A stretch of 64,000 bases of DNA from NCBI GenBank assembly GCA_017432615.1, contig JAFRIV010000023.1:1-64000 (forward strand), read 5' to 3'. The position numbers and the translations under genes are program-made. Positions 44,361-53,552 of the stretch are shown here, piece after piece. The DNA comes from Oscillospiraceae bacterium. GTDB lineage: Bacteria > Bacillota > Clostridia > Oscillospirales > Oscillospiraceae. The stretch's first letter is position 1; each line of letters opens with the position of its first letter. The notes beneath the pieces were generated by a model, which saw only the letters and a program-made list of their open reading frames with translations, had not been told where the DNA came from and searched no databases.

Positions 44361-45254
44361 TTACTTTAATCTTGCAAAATTGTTCATGGAGAGCTGATAC
44401 TGTTTTGGACTCTGGCCGACTTTCTCCTTAAAGATCCTGCTGAAATGGGAAAGGCTGCCAAAACCGGCCTTTCCGCAGACCGAATCCACGGTTTCTCCGG
44501 CAATCAGAAGCTCCTTGGCTTTCATGATACGGCAGTTGATCAGATACTGATTCGGGGTACTTCCGACAACGTTGCGAAACATTTCACAGAGAGAATACTT
44601 ATTCACAAAGAACTTCTTGGAGAGGAAATCAAGAGAAATCTCATCTTCATAATTGTGATTGATATATTCAATAATATCATAAACAACTTTCCGGTTTCTA
44701 ACACTCGGCGCTGTATTGAGGTGGTAGAACTGATGATACTGAGTATTCACAGTCAAAAGCAGCTCCGCTACCATCAGCTGCAAATGGAGTTCCTTGCCAT
44801 AGCATTCCTCATCGGATTGGTTTTGTATATACAGGATCTCATCAAAGCGCTTTTGCAGATCCAGAGACTGTTTAGCAGTCAGCTTCAGGATCTGACTGTT
44901 TTCAAAAGGCCGGAAAAGAAAGCATTCCAGAAGATTTACATGGGCTGTTGAGAGATATCCGATATAGCTTGGCTCAAAGTACATGACATAGCGCTTGTTT
45001 TCACCGCCGGGATGTCTGGTGCCGAAGTAATGCAGATCCATGTTGTTGAACAGCAGCAGCGTATTGGCAGAAATAGAAAAGTTTCTCTGCTCTCCAAGGT
45101 TGAGAAACATGTCATCCGAGAGACACAGGAGCAATTCATAGTGCCGATGAATATGGTAGCCTTTGTTAGAGGTGCCGGGCGCATCCTTATACTGAAGGGA
45201 GAACATTCCGTTCAGTGACACCTCAAACTGATTCTCAACATCGTGTTTTGTCAT
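44361..45254 (-). CDS. AraC-family transcriptional regulator
   Basis: 297 residues. The N-terminal cupin-like sensor domain (HRHYELLLCLSDD near 35) is followed by two C-terminal helix-turn-helices (about 195-290: ISLDFLSKKFFVNKYSLCEMF and ETVDSVCGKAGFGSLSHFSRIF). This build is usual for regulators of carbohydrate uptake genes. It starts three bases after the TRAP large permease gene, so it is cotranscribed and probably controls the TRAP/radical enzyme cluster. Confidence 0.9.
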   Translation of the reverse strand: MTKHDVENQFEVSLNGMFSLQYKDAPGTSNKGYHIHRHYELLLCLSDDMFLNLGEQRNFSISANTLLLFNNMDLHYFGTRHPGGENKRYVMYFEPSYIGYLSTAHVNLLECFLFRPFENSQILKLTAKQSLDLQKRFDEILYIQNQSDEECYGKELHLQLMVAELLLTVNTQYHQFYHLNTAPSVRNRKVVYDIIEYINHNYEDEISLDFLSKKFFVNKYSLCEMFRNVVGSTPNQYLINCRIMKAKELLIAGETVDSVCGKAGFGSLSHFSRIFKEKVGQSPKQYQLSMNNFARLK

Positions 45255-45257
45255 GAT

Positions 45258-46553
45258 TCATCCGTAAATAAGATTCGGCAGGAAAAGAATAATATCAGGG
45301 ATGAACACAAGCAGAATGTCCAGGAGAATGATCGTCGCAAAAAACGGGATGCTGTGCTTTACATACTCCCCAATGGAGCAGCCCATAATATCACACACAG
45401 AATAGCAGGCCGTCCCTACAGGAGGCGTCATACAGCCCATGGTAACAATCGTCATCATGATAATACCGAAATGAACAGAATTGACCCCCATATTCTGCAG
45501 AACCGGCAGGATCAACGGTGTAAACAGAAGCACATTGACGTTGGAATCAATCACCATACCGGACAATGTCAGGAAAAGAATAATAATAATCATCATCATC
45601 TGAGGATTATTTGTGATCCCGAGAAGCATCCGGCCAAGAACAGAAGGTACCTGCTCCACGGTAATTGCATAACTGAAAATTCCACTCAGTGAGATAATCA
45701 GAATGATTCCGCCGGTGTCGATCACACTGTCCTTCAATGCCTGGAAGAATCCGTTCCAGGACAATTCATGGTAAACGAGCGTTCCGCAAAGGAGTGCATA
45801 AGCGACGGCAAAAGCTCCGGCCTCTGTGGAGGTACAAATACCAAAGCGAATCAGTACGATCAAAAGGATCGGGAAAATCAACGCAAAGAAGCATTCCCGT
45901 AGAGACGCAATGATTTCTTTCCAGCTTGGAGGTAAAACCTTGTCATCCGGAATATCATAGCCGTGTTTTTTGCTGGTCCACCATACGGTGATCATCAGCG
46001 CTGCACACATCAGGATCCCGGGGATCAGCCCGGCAATGAACAGCCGCCCGATGGAAACATTCCCGACAAATCCGTAAAGAATCAGACCCAGAGAAGGAGG
46101 GATCGTGGCAGTAATAAGGCTTGTCAGGCAAAGAACCGCGCTGGAATAACCCTTCGGATACCCTCTCTTTGTCATAGAAGGTCCGAGAATACGGGCTTCC
46201 ATCGTTGCGTCTGCAACGGCAGAACCGGATACGCCGCCCATCAGAGTGGAGAGAACGACGGACACCTGGCAGGTACCGCCAACCATTCTTCGGGTGACCA
46301 GCTGGCTGAACTTCATCAGCCTTGGCGTGATTCCGGTCCGATTCATCAGGTTTCCGGCAAAAATAAAAAACGGAACTGCGAGAAAGGTAATGGATTGCGT
46401 CTGGGCAACAACGCGCTGGATCGCGATGCTGATCGGCATTGTCCCCTTCGCGAGGAACCAGACGATGCCGGACCCTCCGATAACAAAAGCAATCGGGGTA
46501 TTGATCAGCAAAAGCACCAGAAAAGCAATCAGCAATACAGTCAATGGGCTCAT
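45258..46553 (-). CDS. dctM: TRAP transporter large permease (DctM)
   Basis: 431 residues with about 12 membrane segments, standard for DctM. The motif FFIFAGNLMNRTGITPRLM near 60 and GGVSGSAVADATMEARIL near 105 are family hallmarks. It forms the sodium-driven channel of a TRAP importer with the DctQ subunit (overlap of four bases) and the DctP binding protein. TRAP systems carry carboxylates, including sugar acids and sialic acid; the substrate here is unknown. Confidence 0.95.
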   Translation of the reverse strand: MSPLTVLLIAFLVLLLINTPIAFVIGGSGIVWFLAKGTMPISIAIQRVVAQTQSITFLAVPFFIFAGNLMNRTGITPRLMKFSQLVTRRMVGGTCQVSVVLSTLMGGVSGSAVADATMEARILGPSMTKRGYPKGYSSAVLCLTSLITATIPPSLGLILYGFVGNVSIGRLFIAGLIPGILMCAALMITVWWTSKKHGYDIPDDKVLPPSWKEIIASLRECFFALIFPILLIVLIRFGICTSTEAGAFAVAYALLCGTLVYHELSWNGFFQALKDSVIDTGGIILIISLSGIFSYAITVEQVPSVLGRMLLGITNNPQMMMIIIILFLTLSGMVIDSNVNVLLFTPLILPVLQNMGVNSVHFGIIMMTIVTMGCMTPPVGTACYSVCDIMGCSIGEYVKHSIPFFATIILLDILLVFIPDIILFLPNLIYG

Positions 46554-47074
46554 GCCTTTTTCTCCTTTCCCTCGTTATCCGGATCATGCATATCAATGGT
46601 AAAAGAATTGTCATTGAAATTGCGGACAGTAATATAGATTTTAATACTCAGGGTGATGAGCATCAGAATACTGCAGACAGGCAGGCTGAGAGTAGCCCAG
46701 CCATAAGAAATCGTCAGCGTGTTGAAAAACCTCGCCCAGTTCATTTTTGCCAGCTGATATCCTTTTACAACAAACAGGCATAAAATAGCGAACATGATGC
46801 CGTAAACGATCAGCGACAGCACTTTTTGAATCTTTATCGGGAGATTCATAGTTGCCAGATTCATACTGACGAGACGGTTGCTGCGCATGGCAATATCTGC
46901 CCCCAGGAAAGATACCCAGGCGAAAAGAAGTGTGCAGATATCATCACTGGCAATAATCGGCTTATTAAAAAGCCGCAGTACCGCATTCCCAAAGGTCATC
47001 GCAATAATTGCAAAAAACCCGGCACAGGCAATGATCGTCTCAAATTTGCAGAAAATTTTGTAGATCTTTTTCAT
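46550..47074 (-). CDS. dctQ: TRAP transporter small permease (DctQ)
   Basis: 174 residues with four membrane helices. FAWVSFLGADIAMRSNRLVSM is the conserved DctQ core and ISYGWATLSLPVCSILML the last helix. It overlaps dctM by four bases. It is paralogous to the second DctQ of this window: both start MKKIY and share the FAW..F..DIA..R pattern. Confidence 0.93.
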   Translation of the reverse strand: MKKIYKIFCKFETIIACAGFFAIIAMTFGNAVLRLFNKPIIASDDICTLLFAWVSFLGADIAMRSNRLVSMNLATMNLPIKIQKVLSLIVYGIMFAILCLFVVKGYQLAKMNWARFFNTLTISYGWATLSLPVCSILMLITLSIKIYITVRNFNDNSFTIDMHDPDNEGKEKKA

Positions 47075-47139
47075 TTAAGTCCTCCATTCAAACAAACTGA
47101 ATGGTCCATTGCTGAATAAAATACGCAGAATATAAGGAA

Positions 47140-47175
47140 GAGGCGACACGATTGCCTCAACGCACGTATCGCCTC
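47140..47175 (-). repeat. Hairpin between dctP and dctQ
   Basis: GAGGCGA (47140-47146) pairs with TCGCCTC (47169-47175), extended by three more pairs after one mismatch. It lies in the dctP-dctQ gap and has no long T run. It probably stabilises the dctP mRNA or partly terminates it, giving more binding protein than permease. Confidence 0.6.
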
Positions 47176-47192
47176 TCCTTACCGAATAACTG

Positions 47193-48191
47193 TTACCTTT
47201 CGATACCCATCTGTGCGTAGAGTTCGTCACGCAGAGCGAGGAAATCAACGCCGCCGGTTGTTGCGGGATCTTCATAGAGGAATGCGGTGGCTTCACGGAA
47301 AGCATCAATGTCAGGCTCGGTGACCTTTACACCCATGGCTTCCATTTCCTCAAGGTACTTGTTTTCATATTCAATGACCATTTCCTTGGTCTTGCCGTAT
47401 TCCTGAACAGCCAGTTCCTCAAGCTGCTGCTGCTGTTCCTCCGTCAATGTGTCATACCAGGCACGCCCGCAGACAACAGAGCAGGTGAGCAGGAAGTGGT
47501 TTGTACGGGAGATATTCTTGCATACTTCGTACATTCTCAGGCTGTAAATGGTCGGGATCTGCCATTCGCCGCCGTCAACTACTTTGGTCTGGATAGCATT
47601 ATAGGCTTCGGCCTGGTTCAGTGCAGTTGCAATTGCGCCCATAGCATTGACGGAATTCACGGCAATTGCAGAACCCATGGTGCGGATCTTGAGGCCTGCA
47701 AGATCTTCCGGCTTTACGATTTCCTTATTGGTTACGTAATTCCGGAATCCGGTGATACCGTTGTTTGTCAAAAGGACGAGACCCTTGTCATAGAGAGCCT
47801 GCTTCCACTGCGCATAGAGCTCAGTCTCAAGAAGTGTATCGATCTCATCATAGCTGTCGAACATGTAGGGCATCATCAGAATGCCGAACTCCGGCACATA
47901 GGATGCCAGACGGGCGGGGTCCGTTGCGGCAACAACACCGGCGCCGGCCAGCGCCTGCTCCAGAACGTCGTCGGTGGATCCCATTTCGGATGAGACCATT
48001 GCAACCGCTTCAAAATTGCCGGTAGCATTCAGTGCTTCTGCAAAGTTCTCGTGTGCGATGGACTGTGTGTCACCCTTGCCGTTGGTTCCGGTGATGATGA
48101 TCGGCGTTGCCGCATAGGAACATGCGACGCAGGAAAAAACAACGGAGAGGACGATAACGAGTGCCAGGGTCTTAAAGAGTCTTTTTTTCAT
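47193..48191 (-). CDS. dctP: TRAP transporter solute-binding protein (DctP)
   Basis: 332 residues. The signal peptide (KTLALVIVLSVVFSCVACSYA) ends at about SYA-AT; its cysteines do not fit a strict lipobox, though lipid anchoring cannot be excluded. The DctP family pattern includes NGITGFRNYVTNKEIVKPEDLAGLKIRTMGS with the substrate-carboxylate Arg in KIRTMG near residue 175, which argues for an acidic substrate. RBS AGGAGG lies seven bases upstream. Confidence 0.92.
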   Translation of the reverse strand: MKKRLFKTLALVIVLSVVFSCVACSYAATPIIITGTNGKGDTQSIAHENFAEALNATGNFEAVAMVSSEMGSTDDVLEQALAGAGVVAATDPARLASYVPEFGILMMPYMFDSYDEIDTLLETELYAQWKQALYDKGLVLLTNNGITGFRNYVTNKEIVKPEDLAGLKIRTMGSAIAVNSVNAMGAIATALNQAEAYNAIQTKVVDGGEWQIPTIYSLRMYEVCKNISRTNHFLLTCSVVCGRAWYDTLTEEQQQQLEELAVQEYGKTKEMVIEYENKYLEEMEAMGVKVTEPDIDAFREATAFLYEDPATTGGVDFLALRDELYAQMGIER

Positions 48192-48218
48192 AGATACCTC
48201 CTAAAAAAATATATAGTG

Positions 48219-48253
48219 CTGCGAGTATGATCGCAGATGCTACCCTTATTATA
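48219..48253 (-). promoter_or_regulatory. dctP leader: -10 box and terminator-like hairpin
   Basis: A minus-strand TATAAT (48248-48253) without a clear -35 precedes a short hairpin, CTGCGA with TCGCAG (48219-48236), followed by a TATATATTTTTTT run. Either this ends the upstream radical enzyme transcript and a new transcript starts for the TRAP genes, or it is an attenuator. Confidence 0.4.
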
Positions 48254-48320
48254 CTGGCCTATGGTCAAATAATTTTGCGATCCTTTTAATTTTTTTTGCG
48301 TTTCTTTGGCAACCCGTATT

Positions 48321-49409
48321 TCAGCTTTTCGGTCCGAAGAATTGGAGAATTCTAAGGCCGTCTCCTCTTGAGGAGGAAATCGTCAGATTGCCGGTTTTAG
48401 CGGGAATGAAAAATTGTGCTGTTTTCTCCAACGGCAATACAGATGATTTGCAGGAAAGTTCCCCATCTCCGTCCAGAACGTAGAGCCCGCAGAAACTGTC
48501 GGATCCTTCCAGCGTGATGCTGCTGTCCGTCCAAATCTCTTTCAGCATGAAATACGGCGTCCGATCATATCCTATCAGGGTTTTCACCCGTCCCCCTGGC
48601 AAATTGAGAACGGAGGGGGGGATGAATCCTTTTTTGCGGATCTCCTCTCTGCTCATATCGGTATAATGGAAGACATCCAGCATTTTTTCAAACCCGATAC
48701 CCTGATGGCACATACTGTCAGCTACAGGAAATCCGCTTGGAGTCGTTCGCTCGACACGTATGGTAAAGTCTGTCGGTTCCTGTATTTCCACGAGAAAACA
48801 TCCGGAGCCGATTGCATGCGGCATCCCGCCTTCAATTAAAATCGTGTCGCCCGATTGAACGGCAAAACGCTGCATGGAAGAAAGCATACCGGGAATATCC
48901 TGCCGGTCAAACAGGTCTTTCCATTTTTCTCTGGTAACGCCCTCTTTGAAGCCATAATAGATGCAGGGTTCTTCCCCGCCGACTTCTCTTGCCTCAAGAA
49001 TGTGCCAGCATTCCGTTTTTCCGTAGGGACTGTGGAAAAGCCTCTCTGCTGTCGGCCGGTCAGGATGGACTTGCAGAGTCAGCCTTTCTGCACTGTCGAT
49101 CAGCTTGACCAGTACACCGGGGAAGGGCCCGTTTTTCGCAACAAAGGCTTCTCCCAGCATCCCGGAAGGGTCTGCTTCAATCTGCTCTTTCAGGGTTCTG
49201 CCGGTTTCCCGGATGTGGCTCATCCCTTCGTCTTTGATGTCCTCCCGACCTGCATTTCTCGCTGCCACGACGGACATGATCCACTCTTCCGGAAAATGTC
49301 CGTCTTCCCCGGGCAAAACTCCATGCAAGCGATCAAGTCCGGCTCCGCCCAGATAGGTTCGCCATGCCCTGGGATTATCCAGCCGAAGAGGATACTTCAT
49401 CTTTTCCAT
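48321..49409 (-). CDS. Class I mannose-6-phosphate isomerase-like protein
   Basis: 362 residues. Zinc-site motifs of the class I phosphomannose isomerase cupin fold are present: LTLQVHPD (near 130), GKTECWHI (near 150) and GGMPHAIGSGC (near 215). The family converts mannose 6-phosphate and fructose 6-phosphate; relatives in catabolic clusters may use other sugars. It lies 12 bases after the cupin-like gene in the radical enzyme operon, so it may act on the product or precursor of that pathway. Confidence 0.85.
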   Translation of the reverse strand: MEKMKYPLRLDNPRAWRTYLGGAGLDRLHGVLPGEDGHFPEEWIMSVVAARNAGREDIKDEGMSHIRETGRTLKEQIEADPSGMLGEAFVAKNGPFPGVLVKLIDSAERLTLQVHPDRPTAERLFHSPYGKTECWHILEAREVGGEEPCIYYGFKEGVTREKWKDLFDRQDIPGMLSSMQRFAVQSGDTILIEGGMPHAIGSGCFLVEIQEPTDFTIRVERTTPSGFPVADSMCHQGIGFEKMLDVFHYTDMSREEIRKKGFIPPSVLNLPGGRVKTLIGYDRTPYFMLKEIWTDSSITLEGSDSFCGLYVLDGDGELSCKSSVLPLEKTAQFFIPAKTGNLTISSSRGDGLRILQFFGPKS

Positions 49410-49421
49410 AATGCAGTATCC

Positions 49422-50207
49422 TTACTCCAGCGTTTGCTTTTCCCCGGTAGGCTTGTGTACTTCGTCGAGGTATTCAACAGCCTGCTGCTTCAACTCCTGC
49501 GGAGTACAATCGATCCACAGATAATGCATTCGCTGGTCTCCGAGAGCAATCACGCCGTGATTGCTCCCCAAGGGAATATGCAGCAGGGTATTGCCCTTCA
49601 TCGGACAGATCCGGCAGTCGATCAGAAGATTCATGTCATTTTCCGGGAAGCTGAAAAAGAACTGATCCAACAGGGGATGAGCGTGCATGCCGACAAGATC
49701 ATCACCCTTTGCTTCCACGCTGCCCATGGCAAAACGGGGAATGACAGACTGTTTTAGCAGTGCCCGGCTGATCGTTGTTTCACTTTTGAAAAAATCCCGA
49801 TACTGAAGAGCATCCCGATAAGCTTCACTGATGGGAAATTGGGTCGGGCTTGCATCAAGATCGGCAAGATCCTGCTCGTTTAATTCCCAGCGGATTTCAA
49901 GCAGGACGCTGTCTTCAGCCGCGGAAATTTGAATTCCGCTCTCCGGTTTTGCAACAAAGATGGCCTTTTCCGCGTATCGGAAGGTTTTGCTTTCTGCGGA
50001 GAAGGACAGACTTCCCTCGCAAAGGAAGAATATCCGGATAAATTCTCTCTGGCCCTCGAACGACAGGATATGCCCCTGCGGCAGATGATGGCAGAGCACC
50101 AGGGCCCCGGGAATTTCACCCGGCAGCATTGCACGGACATCGTATCCGCCTTCATGTTTTGGGAGAACTTCCATTTTGATATCGGACAGTTTTACAGGCA
50201 GTGCCAT
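49422..50207 (-). CDS. Two-domain cupin-like protein of unknown function
   Basis: 261 residues. Two beta-rich halves read as cupin-like: residues about 25-110 (LPQGHILSFEG, IRIFFLCEGSLSF) and about 160-245 (MHAHPLLDQFFFSFPENDM, HIPLGSNHGV). The second half keeps the His residues usual for a metal site (HAHP, SNHG); the first has only HH in LCHHLPQGH. No named family recognised. Bicupins include sugar isomerases such as KduI and dioxygenases. It lies between the glycyl radical enzyme and the isomerase-like gene, so an accessory or downstream sugar step is plausible. Confidence 0.55.
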   Translation of the reverse strand: MALPVKLSDIKMEVLPKHEGGYDVRAMLPGEIPGALVLCHHLPQGHILSFEGQREFIRIFFLCEGSLSFSAESKTFRYAEKAIFVAKPESGIQISAAEDSVLLEIRWELNEQDLADLDASPTQFPISEAYRDALQYRDFFKSETTISRALLKQSVIPRFAMGSVEAKGDDLVGMHAHPLLDQFFFSFPENDMNLLIDCRICPMKGNTLLHIPLGSNHGVIALGDQRMHYLWIDCTPQELKQQAVEYLDEVHKPTGEKQTLE

Positions 50208-50241
50208 TGTTTGTCTCCTTTCTCCTTATGGGTAGCACAGC

Positions 50242-52506
50242 TCAGCAGCCGCTGCTCGCACGCATTTCCGGCATAAGAGGATCGTCCCCGTTTACGGCAA
50301 GGATCCTATCCACTACAAGCTGACGAAATTCAGGGCTCAGCATAGCAAAATAAGCCGTGAATCCGGTTACACGAACGACGAGATCCGGATATTTTGACGG
50401 ATCCTTGTGGGCTTCCAACACTTTGTGCTGATCTATGATATTGATGTTTAAAAGGGTGTTGCCGGTTTCCAGGATCGTGCGGATCATAGCGACCATCTTC
50501 TCGACGCCTTCCGGCGTGTTGGCGATCTTCGGGTCAAGCTCTAACTGGACAGGAGCACAGTTGCCGTAAAACGGCTGGACACTGGCAATGGAGTTCGCCA
50601 TTGCTGTAACGGCACCGTCTTTCCGGAATCCGAAGGTCGGATTTGCCCCATGGTTGATGGCTTCCCCGTTATGTCTGCCGTTCGGTGTTGCACGGACATG
50701 GCTGCCGAATTCCAGCGTATTGGACCAGCTGAACCATCCGGGAATAAACTGAATTTCAGAATAAGCAGGATCAAGTGCCCGGATTTTCGGAACCATACTC
50801 CGGACAAGGTTGCTGAACAGCTCGTTGATCCGGACGGCCCAATGATCTGCAAGCGTATCTCCTCCGCAGTAACGTTCACTGTGGAGCATCATCTGACGGA
50901 TATATTCTCCGTCAATATCGTGCCAGTCGAGATCCATCTGCCGGGTCAGGGCTTCCCAGGTGATTTTTCCTTCTTTTTCGATCCGCTGCTCACAGGCGGC
51001 AAAGCTGTCTGCCACGGTCCCTATTCCGGCGCCATCCATACACATGTTGAAATAACGGGCACTCTTTGTGACGTCTGCTCCCTCCTCAACCGGGCCCCGG
51101 CTCAACAGATTACAGATCAACTCAGGTTCATTCTTGTCCTGATTATGCAGATGGAAGAGGATCCCCCTCGCCGTGGTATCCACCGCACGCTCCAGATGTT
51201 TGGCAAACTTCTGCCAAAGTATTTCCGTGCTTGGAGGTGTCTGGGCGGCCTCCCGCATCATTTCTGTATAGGCGACTTCAAATACCTTTGCAGTATTGAT
51301 TTTTACAAGATCGTTCAGGGTATATTCCATGCCGGGAATACTCATCCAATGGCATCCGGCAGCCAGACGTTTTCTTGCAAGATTTTTATCATATCCGAGA
51401 CGCATGAAGCCGTTTACCAGGCTGTTGTCTCCGGAAAAACGAGGCCAGGCGTTTTTGTTTTTGAACAGATACCAGACACTCTTGCGGAAGAAGTCCTCAT
51501 TCATGTTGTCGTGAACACGGACGGTCAGGTTGCAGGCAATGTTGATCCAGTCAGCTGCTTCCAGAATCAGATAGCTGATGTGCGTTGCCATATCGTTGCC
51601 GTTGTCATCGGGACCTGCCAGCTGATAATAGCGGGTATCATTCAGGAAGAGACAGGCAATGTAGAATTTTGCCGTCTCATCATCCAGGATCCCTTCGGCG
51701 ATATCATGCTCATAGAACGGGCGAAGCAGCTCATCCAGCTGCCCGCCGGACGGCCCGCGGTTGTAAAGCCGACTGAAGAAGCTGAACCAGCACATCCATT
51801 GGATGCATTCGCGCAGAGTTTCCGGCTGACCTTCCGCCATTTTTTCATTGCATGCCGCCATCTCTTTGAGATTTTGCCGGAGATAGGGATTCTGTTCCTC
51901 CTCTGCAAGAGCGGCAATTTCACCGGCAATACGGTGCAGGAAAGAGATAATATGCTCTACGACCATGATTTCGCTTTTGTAGAATTCTTCGTGCTCAGGG
52001 CCGTTGTTGATCTTCCGGTATTTTTTCAGTTTCTCCAGAATGCCTCCCCAGCCCATGGAAAATCCCATCCGAAGATCCGGTGTGAAATGTCCGTCTGAGC
52101 CGATCCCGCACACAATGTTGTACTCGTCAAACGCTTCTTTCAGGTCGTCATAAGGGAGATCCGGATTCCATATGGCACCTTTCTGCCGCGTCATGAAAAA
52201 GAATCCTCTTCCGACAAAGGCATCCAACGGATCGCAGTAGAGCGGGTGTTCGTCCAGCAGCTTACAGTAATTGGTGCGCCAGCCTTCATAACCGTAGTAA
52301 CTGCCGTTTTTATTGTTGGGGATAAACTCAAAATGAAAATCGTCCGGCGGAACGACCCTTCCGTAATCATCCTCGTCCAGCCCGCCTTCCATTTCAATCT
52401 TTTCTTCCGTCTGACGAAGCTTGCGCGCTTTCAGAAGGCGGATCCTCTTATCCAGCGTGAATTCTTCTTCTGGTGAAAATTCATTGATAAACTGAATCTG
52501 TCCCAT
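50242..52506 (-). CDS. Glycyl radical enzyme with GCHW active-site motif
   Basis: 754 residues, the pyruvate formate-lyase-like fold. The glycyl radical loop reads VVRVTGFTAYF with the radical on Gly715, 39 residues from the C-terminus. The thiyl cysteine is Cys385 in LAAGCHWMSIPG. Dehydratases and decarboxylases of the family have GCxE, where Glu is the catalytic base, and pyruvate formate-lyase has two adjacent Cys; neither is present here. TPNGRHNGEAINHGANPTFGF is the conserved substrate-barrel segment. The activase gene is 14 bases upstream. Reaction unknown; the TRAP transporter and sugar enzymes around it suggest a sugar or sugar-acid substrate. Confidence 0.9.
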   Translation of the reverse strand: MGQIQFINEFSPEEEFTLDKRIRLLKARKLRQTEEKIEMEGGLDEDDYGRVVPPDDFHFEFIPNNKNGSYYGYEGWRTNYCKLLDEHPLYCDPLDAFVGRGFFFMTRQKGAIWNPDLPYDDLKEAFDEYNIVCGIGSDGHFTPDLRMGFSMGWGGILEKLKKYRKINNGPEHEEFYKSEIMVVEHIISFLHRIAGEIAALAEEEQNPYLRQNLKEMAACNEKMAEGQPETLRECIQWMCWFSFFSRLYNRGPSGGQLDELLRPFYEHDIAEGILDDETAKFYIACLFLNDTRYYQLAGPDDNGNDMATHISYLILEAADWINIACNLTVRVHDNMNEDFFRKSVWYLFKNKNAWPRFSGDNSLVNGFMRLGYDKNLARKRLAAGCHWMSIPGMEYTLNDLVKINTAKVFEVAYTEMMREAAQTPPSTEILWQKFAKHLERAVDTTARGILFHLHNQDKNEPELICNLLSRGPVEEGADVTKSARYFNMCMDGAGIGTVADSFAACEQRIEKEGKITWEALTRQMDLDWHDIDGEYIRQMMLHSERYCGGDTLADHWAVRINELFSNLVRSMVPKIRALDPAYSEIQFIPGWFSWSNTLEFGSHVRATPNGRHNGEAINHGANPTFGFRKDGAVTAMANSIASVQPFYGNCAPVQLELDPKIANTPEGVEKMVAMIRTILETGNTLLNINIIDQHKVLEAHKDPSKYPDLVVRVTGFTAYFAMLSPEFRQLVVDRILAVNGDDPLMPEMRASSGC

Positions 52507-52520
52507 ATCTGCCTCCTTTT

Positions 52521-53441
52521 TTATTCTTCAGCACGGACAATGATCCCGGCTTTTTCGGCGATTGCTTTTAATTCCTCGACGCGGACCTTCGGGAGCGGCC
52601 TTGCCTCTGCAAAGGGATTCTTTTTCTTCAGGCTCTGATATTTTGTGTCGCCAAGAGGGTTAAAGTTCAGAAGCTCATAGTAAAGCAGGGAACCATTGCT
52701 GTCAACTTCCTTCAGGAAAGCTGCAATAGCGGCAATATTCTCGTTGGAATCCGTCGCACCGGGGATCAGCGGAGTGCGGACGATAAAGGGGGTTCCGCTT
52801 TTTGCAAGGGAAGCAATAGAGGCTTTGATCGTAGTATTATCTGCCCCTGTCCATTTGCGGTGCGATGTGCTGTCATCGATCTTCAGATCGCACATTACAA
52901 GGTCTAATTTACGAATAAAGGATTCGATCTCTTCCCAGGGGAAATTCAGGTTGCTCTCTATAGCCACTTTGATCCCGTTTTCATGGCAGGCGTCTACGAT
53001 ACCTTCCGCAAACTCTCTCTGGCAAAGAACTTCTCCGCCGGAAAGAGTCACGCCTCCGCCACTGGTCAGATAATAGGGTTTGTCCTGCAATACTTCATGC
53101 ATGACTTCGGCAACCGTCATCTTTTTGCCGCTGATCGCCATTGCCCCTGCGTAGCAGATTTCCGCACATTTTCCGCACTTTACACACAAATTCGGATAAT
53201 ACATATGAATGTTGTTGATCCGTTTCTGAGCTTTGCAGGGACAGGCATACACACACTTGTAACAACTGATACATTTTGAGGCATAATAATGCAAATCCCG
53301 CTTCATGCTGATGGTTTCAGGATTATGGCACCATGCGCAGTTCATGTTGCAGCCTTTAAAAAAAACTGTCGTGCGAATTCCGGGGCCGTCATTTAAAGCG
53401 AACCGTTCAATTTCTGTAATCATGCCTTCCGTCGTACTCAT
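52521..53441 (-). CDS. Glycyl radical enzyme activating enzyme (radical SAM)
   Basis: 306 residues. The radical SAM cluster motif is CNMNCAWC near residues 30-37. Two ferredoxin-like clusters are inserted (CISCYKCVYACPC and CVKCGKCAEIC, about 57-97), as in activases of glycerol dehydratase and benzylsuccinate synthase type. TSGGGVTLSGGEVLCQ binds SAM. It would put the radical on Gly715 of the adjacent enzyme. The start is uncertain: ATG 53441 abuts AGAAGGAG, and ATG 53423 (MITEIERF) matches the usual N-terminus better but has a weaker site. Confidence 0.95.
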   Translation of the reverse strand: MSTTEGMITEIERFALNDGPGIRTTVFFKGCNMNCAWCHNPETISMKRDLHYYASKCISCYKCVYACPCKAQKRINNIHMYYPNLCVKCGKCAEICYAGAMAISGKKMTVAEVMHEVLQDKPYYLTSGGGVTLSGGEVLCQREFAEGIVDACHENGIKVAIESNLNFPWEEIESFIRKLDLVMCDLKIDDSTSHRKWTGADNTTIKASIASLAKSGTPFIVRTPLIPGATDSNENIAAIAAFLKEVDSNGSLLYYELLNFNPLGDTKYQSLKKKNPFAEARPLPKVRVEELKAIAEKAGIIVRAEE

Positions 53442-53552
53442 CTCCTTCTGTATCTGTTTCTGCAGTTTTTGATCCTTTTAAACTCAGTATAATTCTAGAG
53501 TCAAAAATTTTTTTATGAAAAGCTTCTGTTTTTTTGCTTTTCTTGGGAAGAT

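Noticed and set aside
50650..52098. 482-codon plus-strand frame inside the glycyl radical enzyme
   Set aside because: Antisense shadow of the radical enzyme gene.
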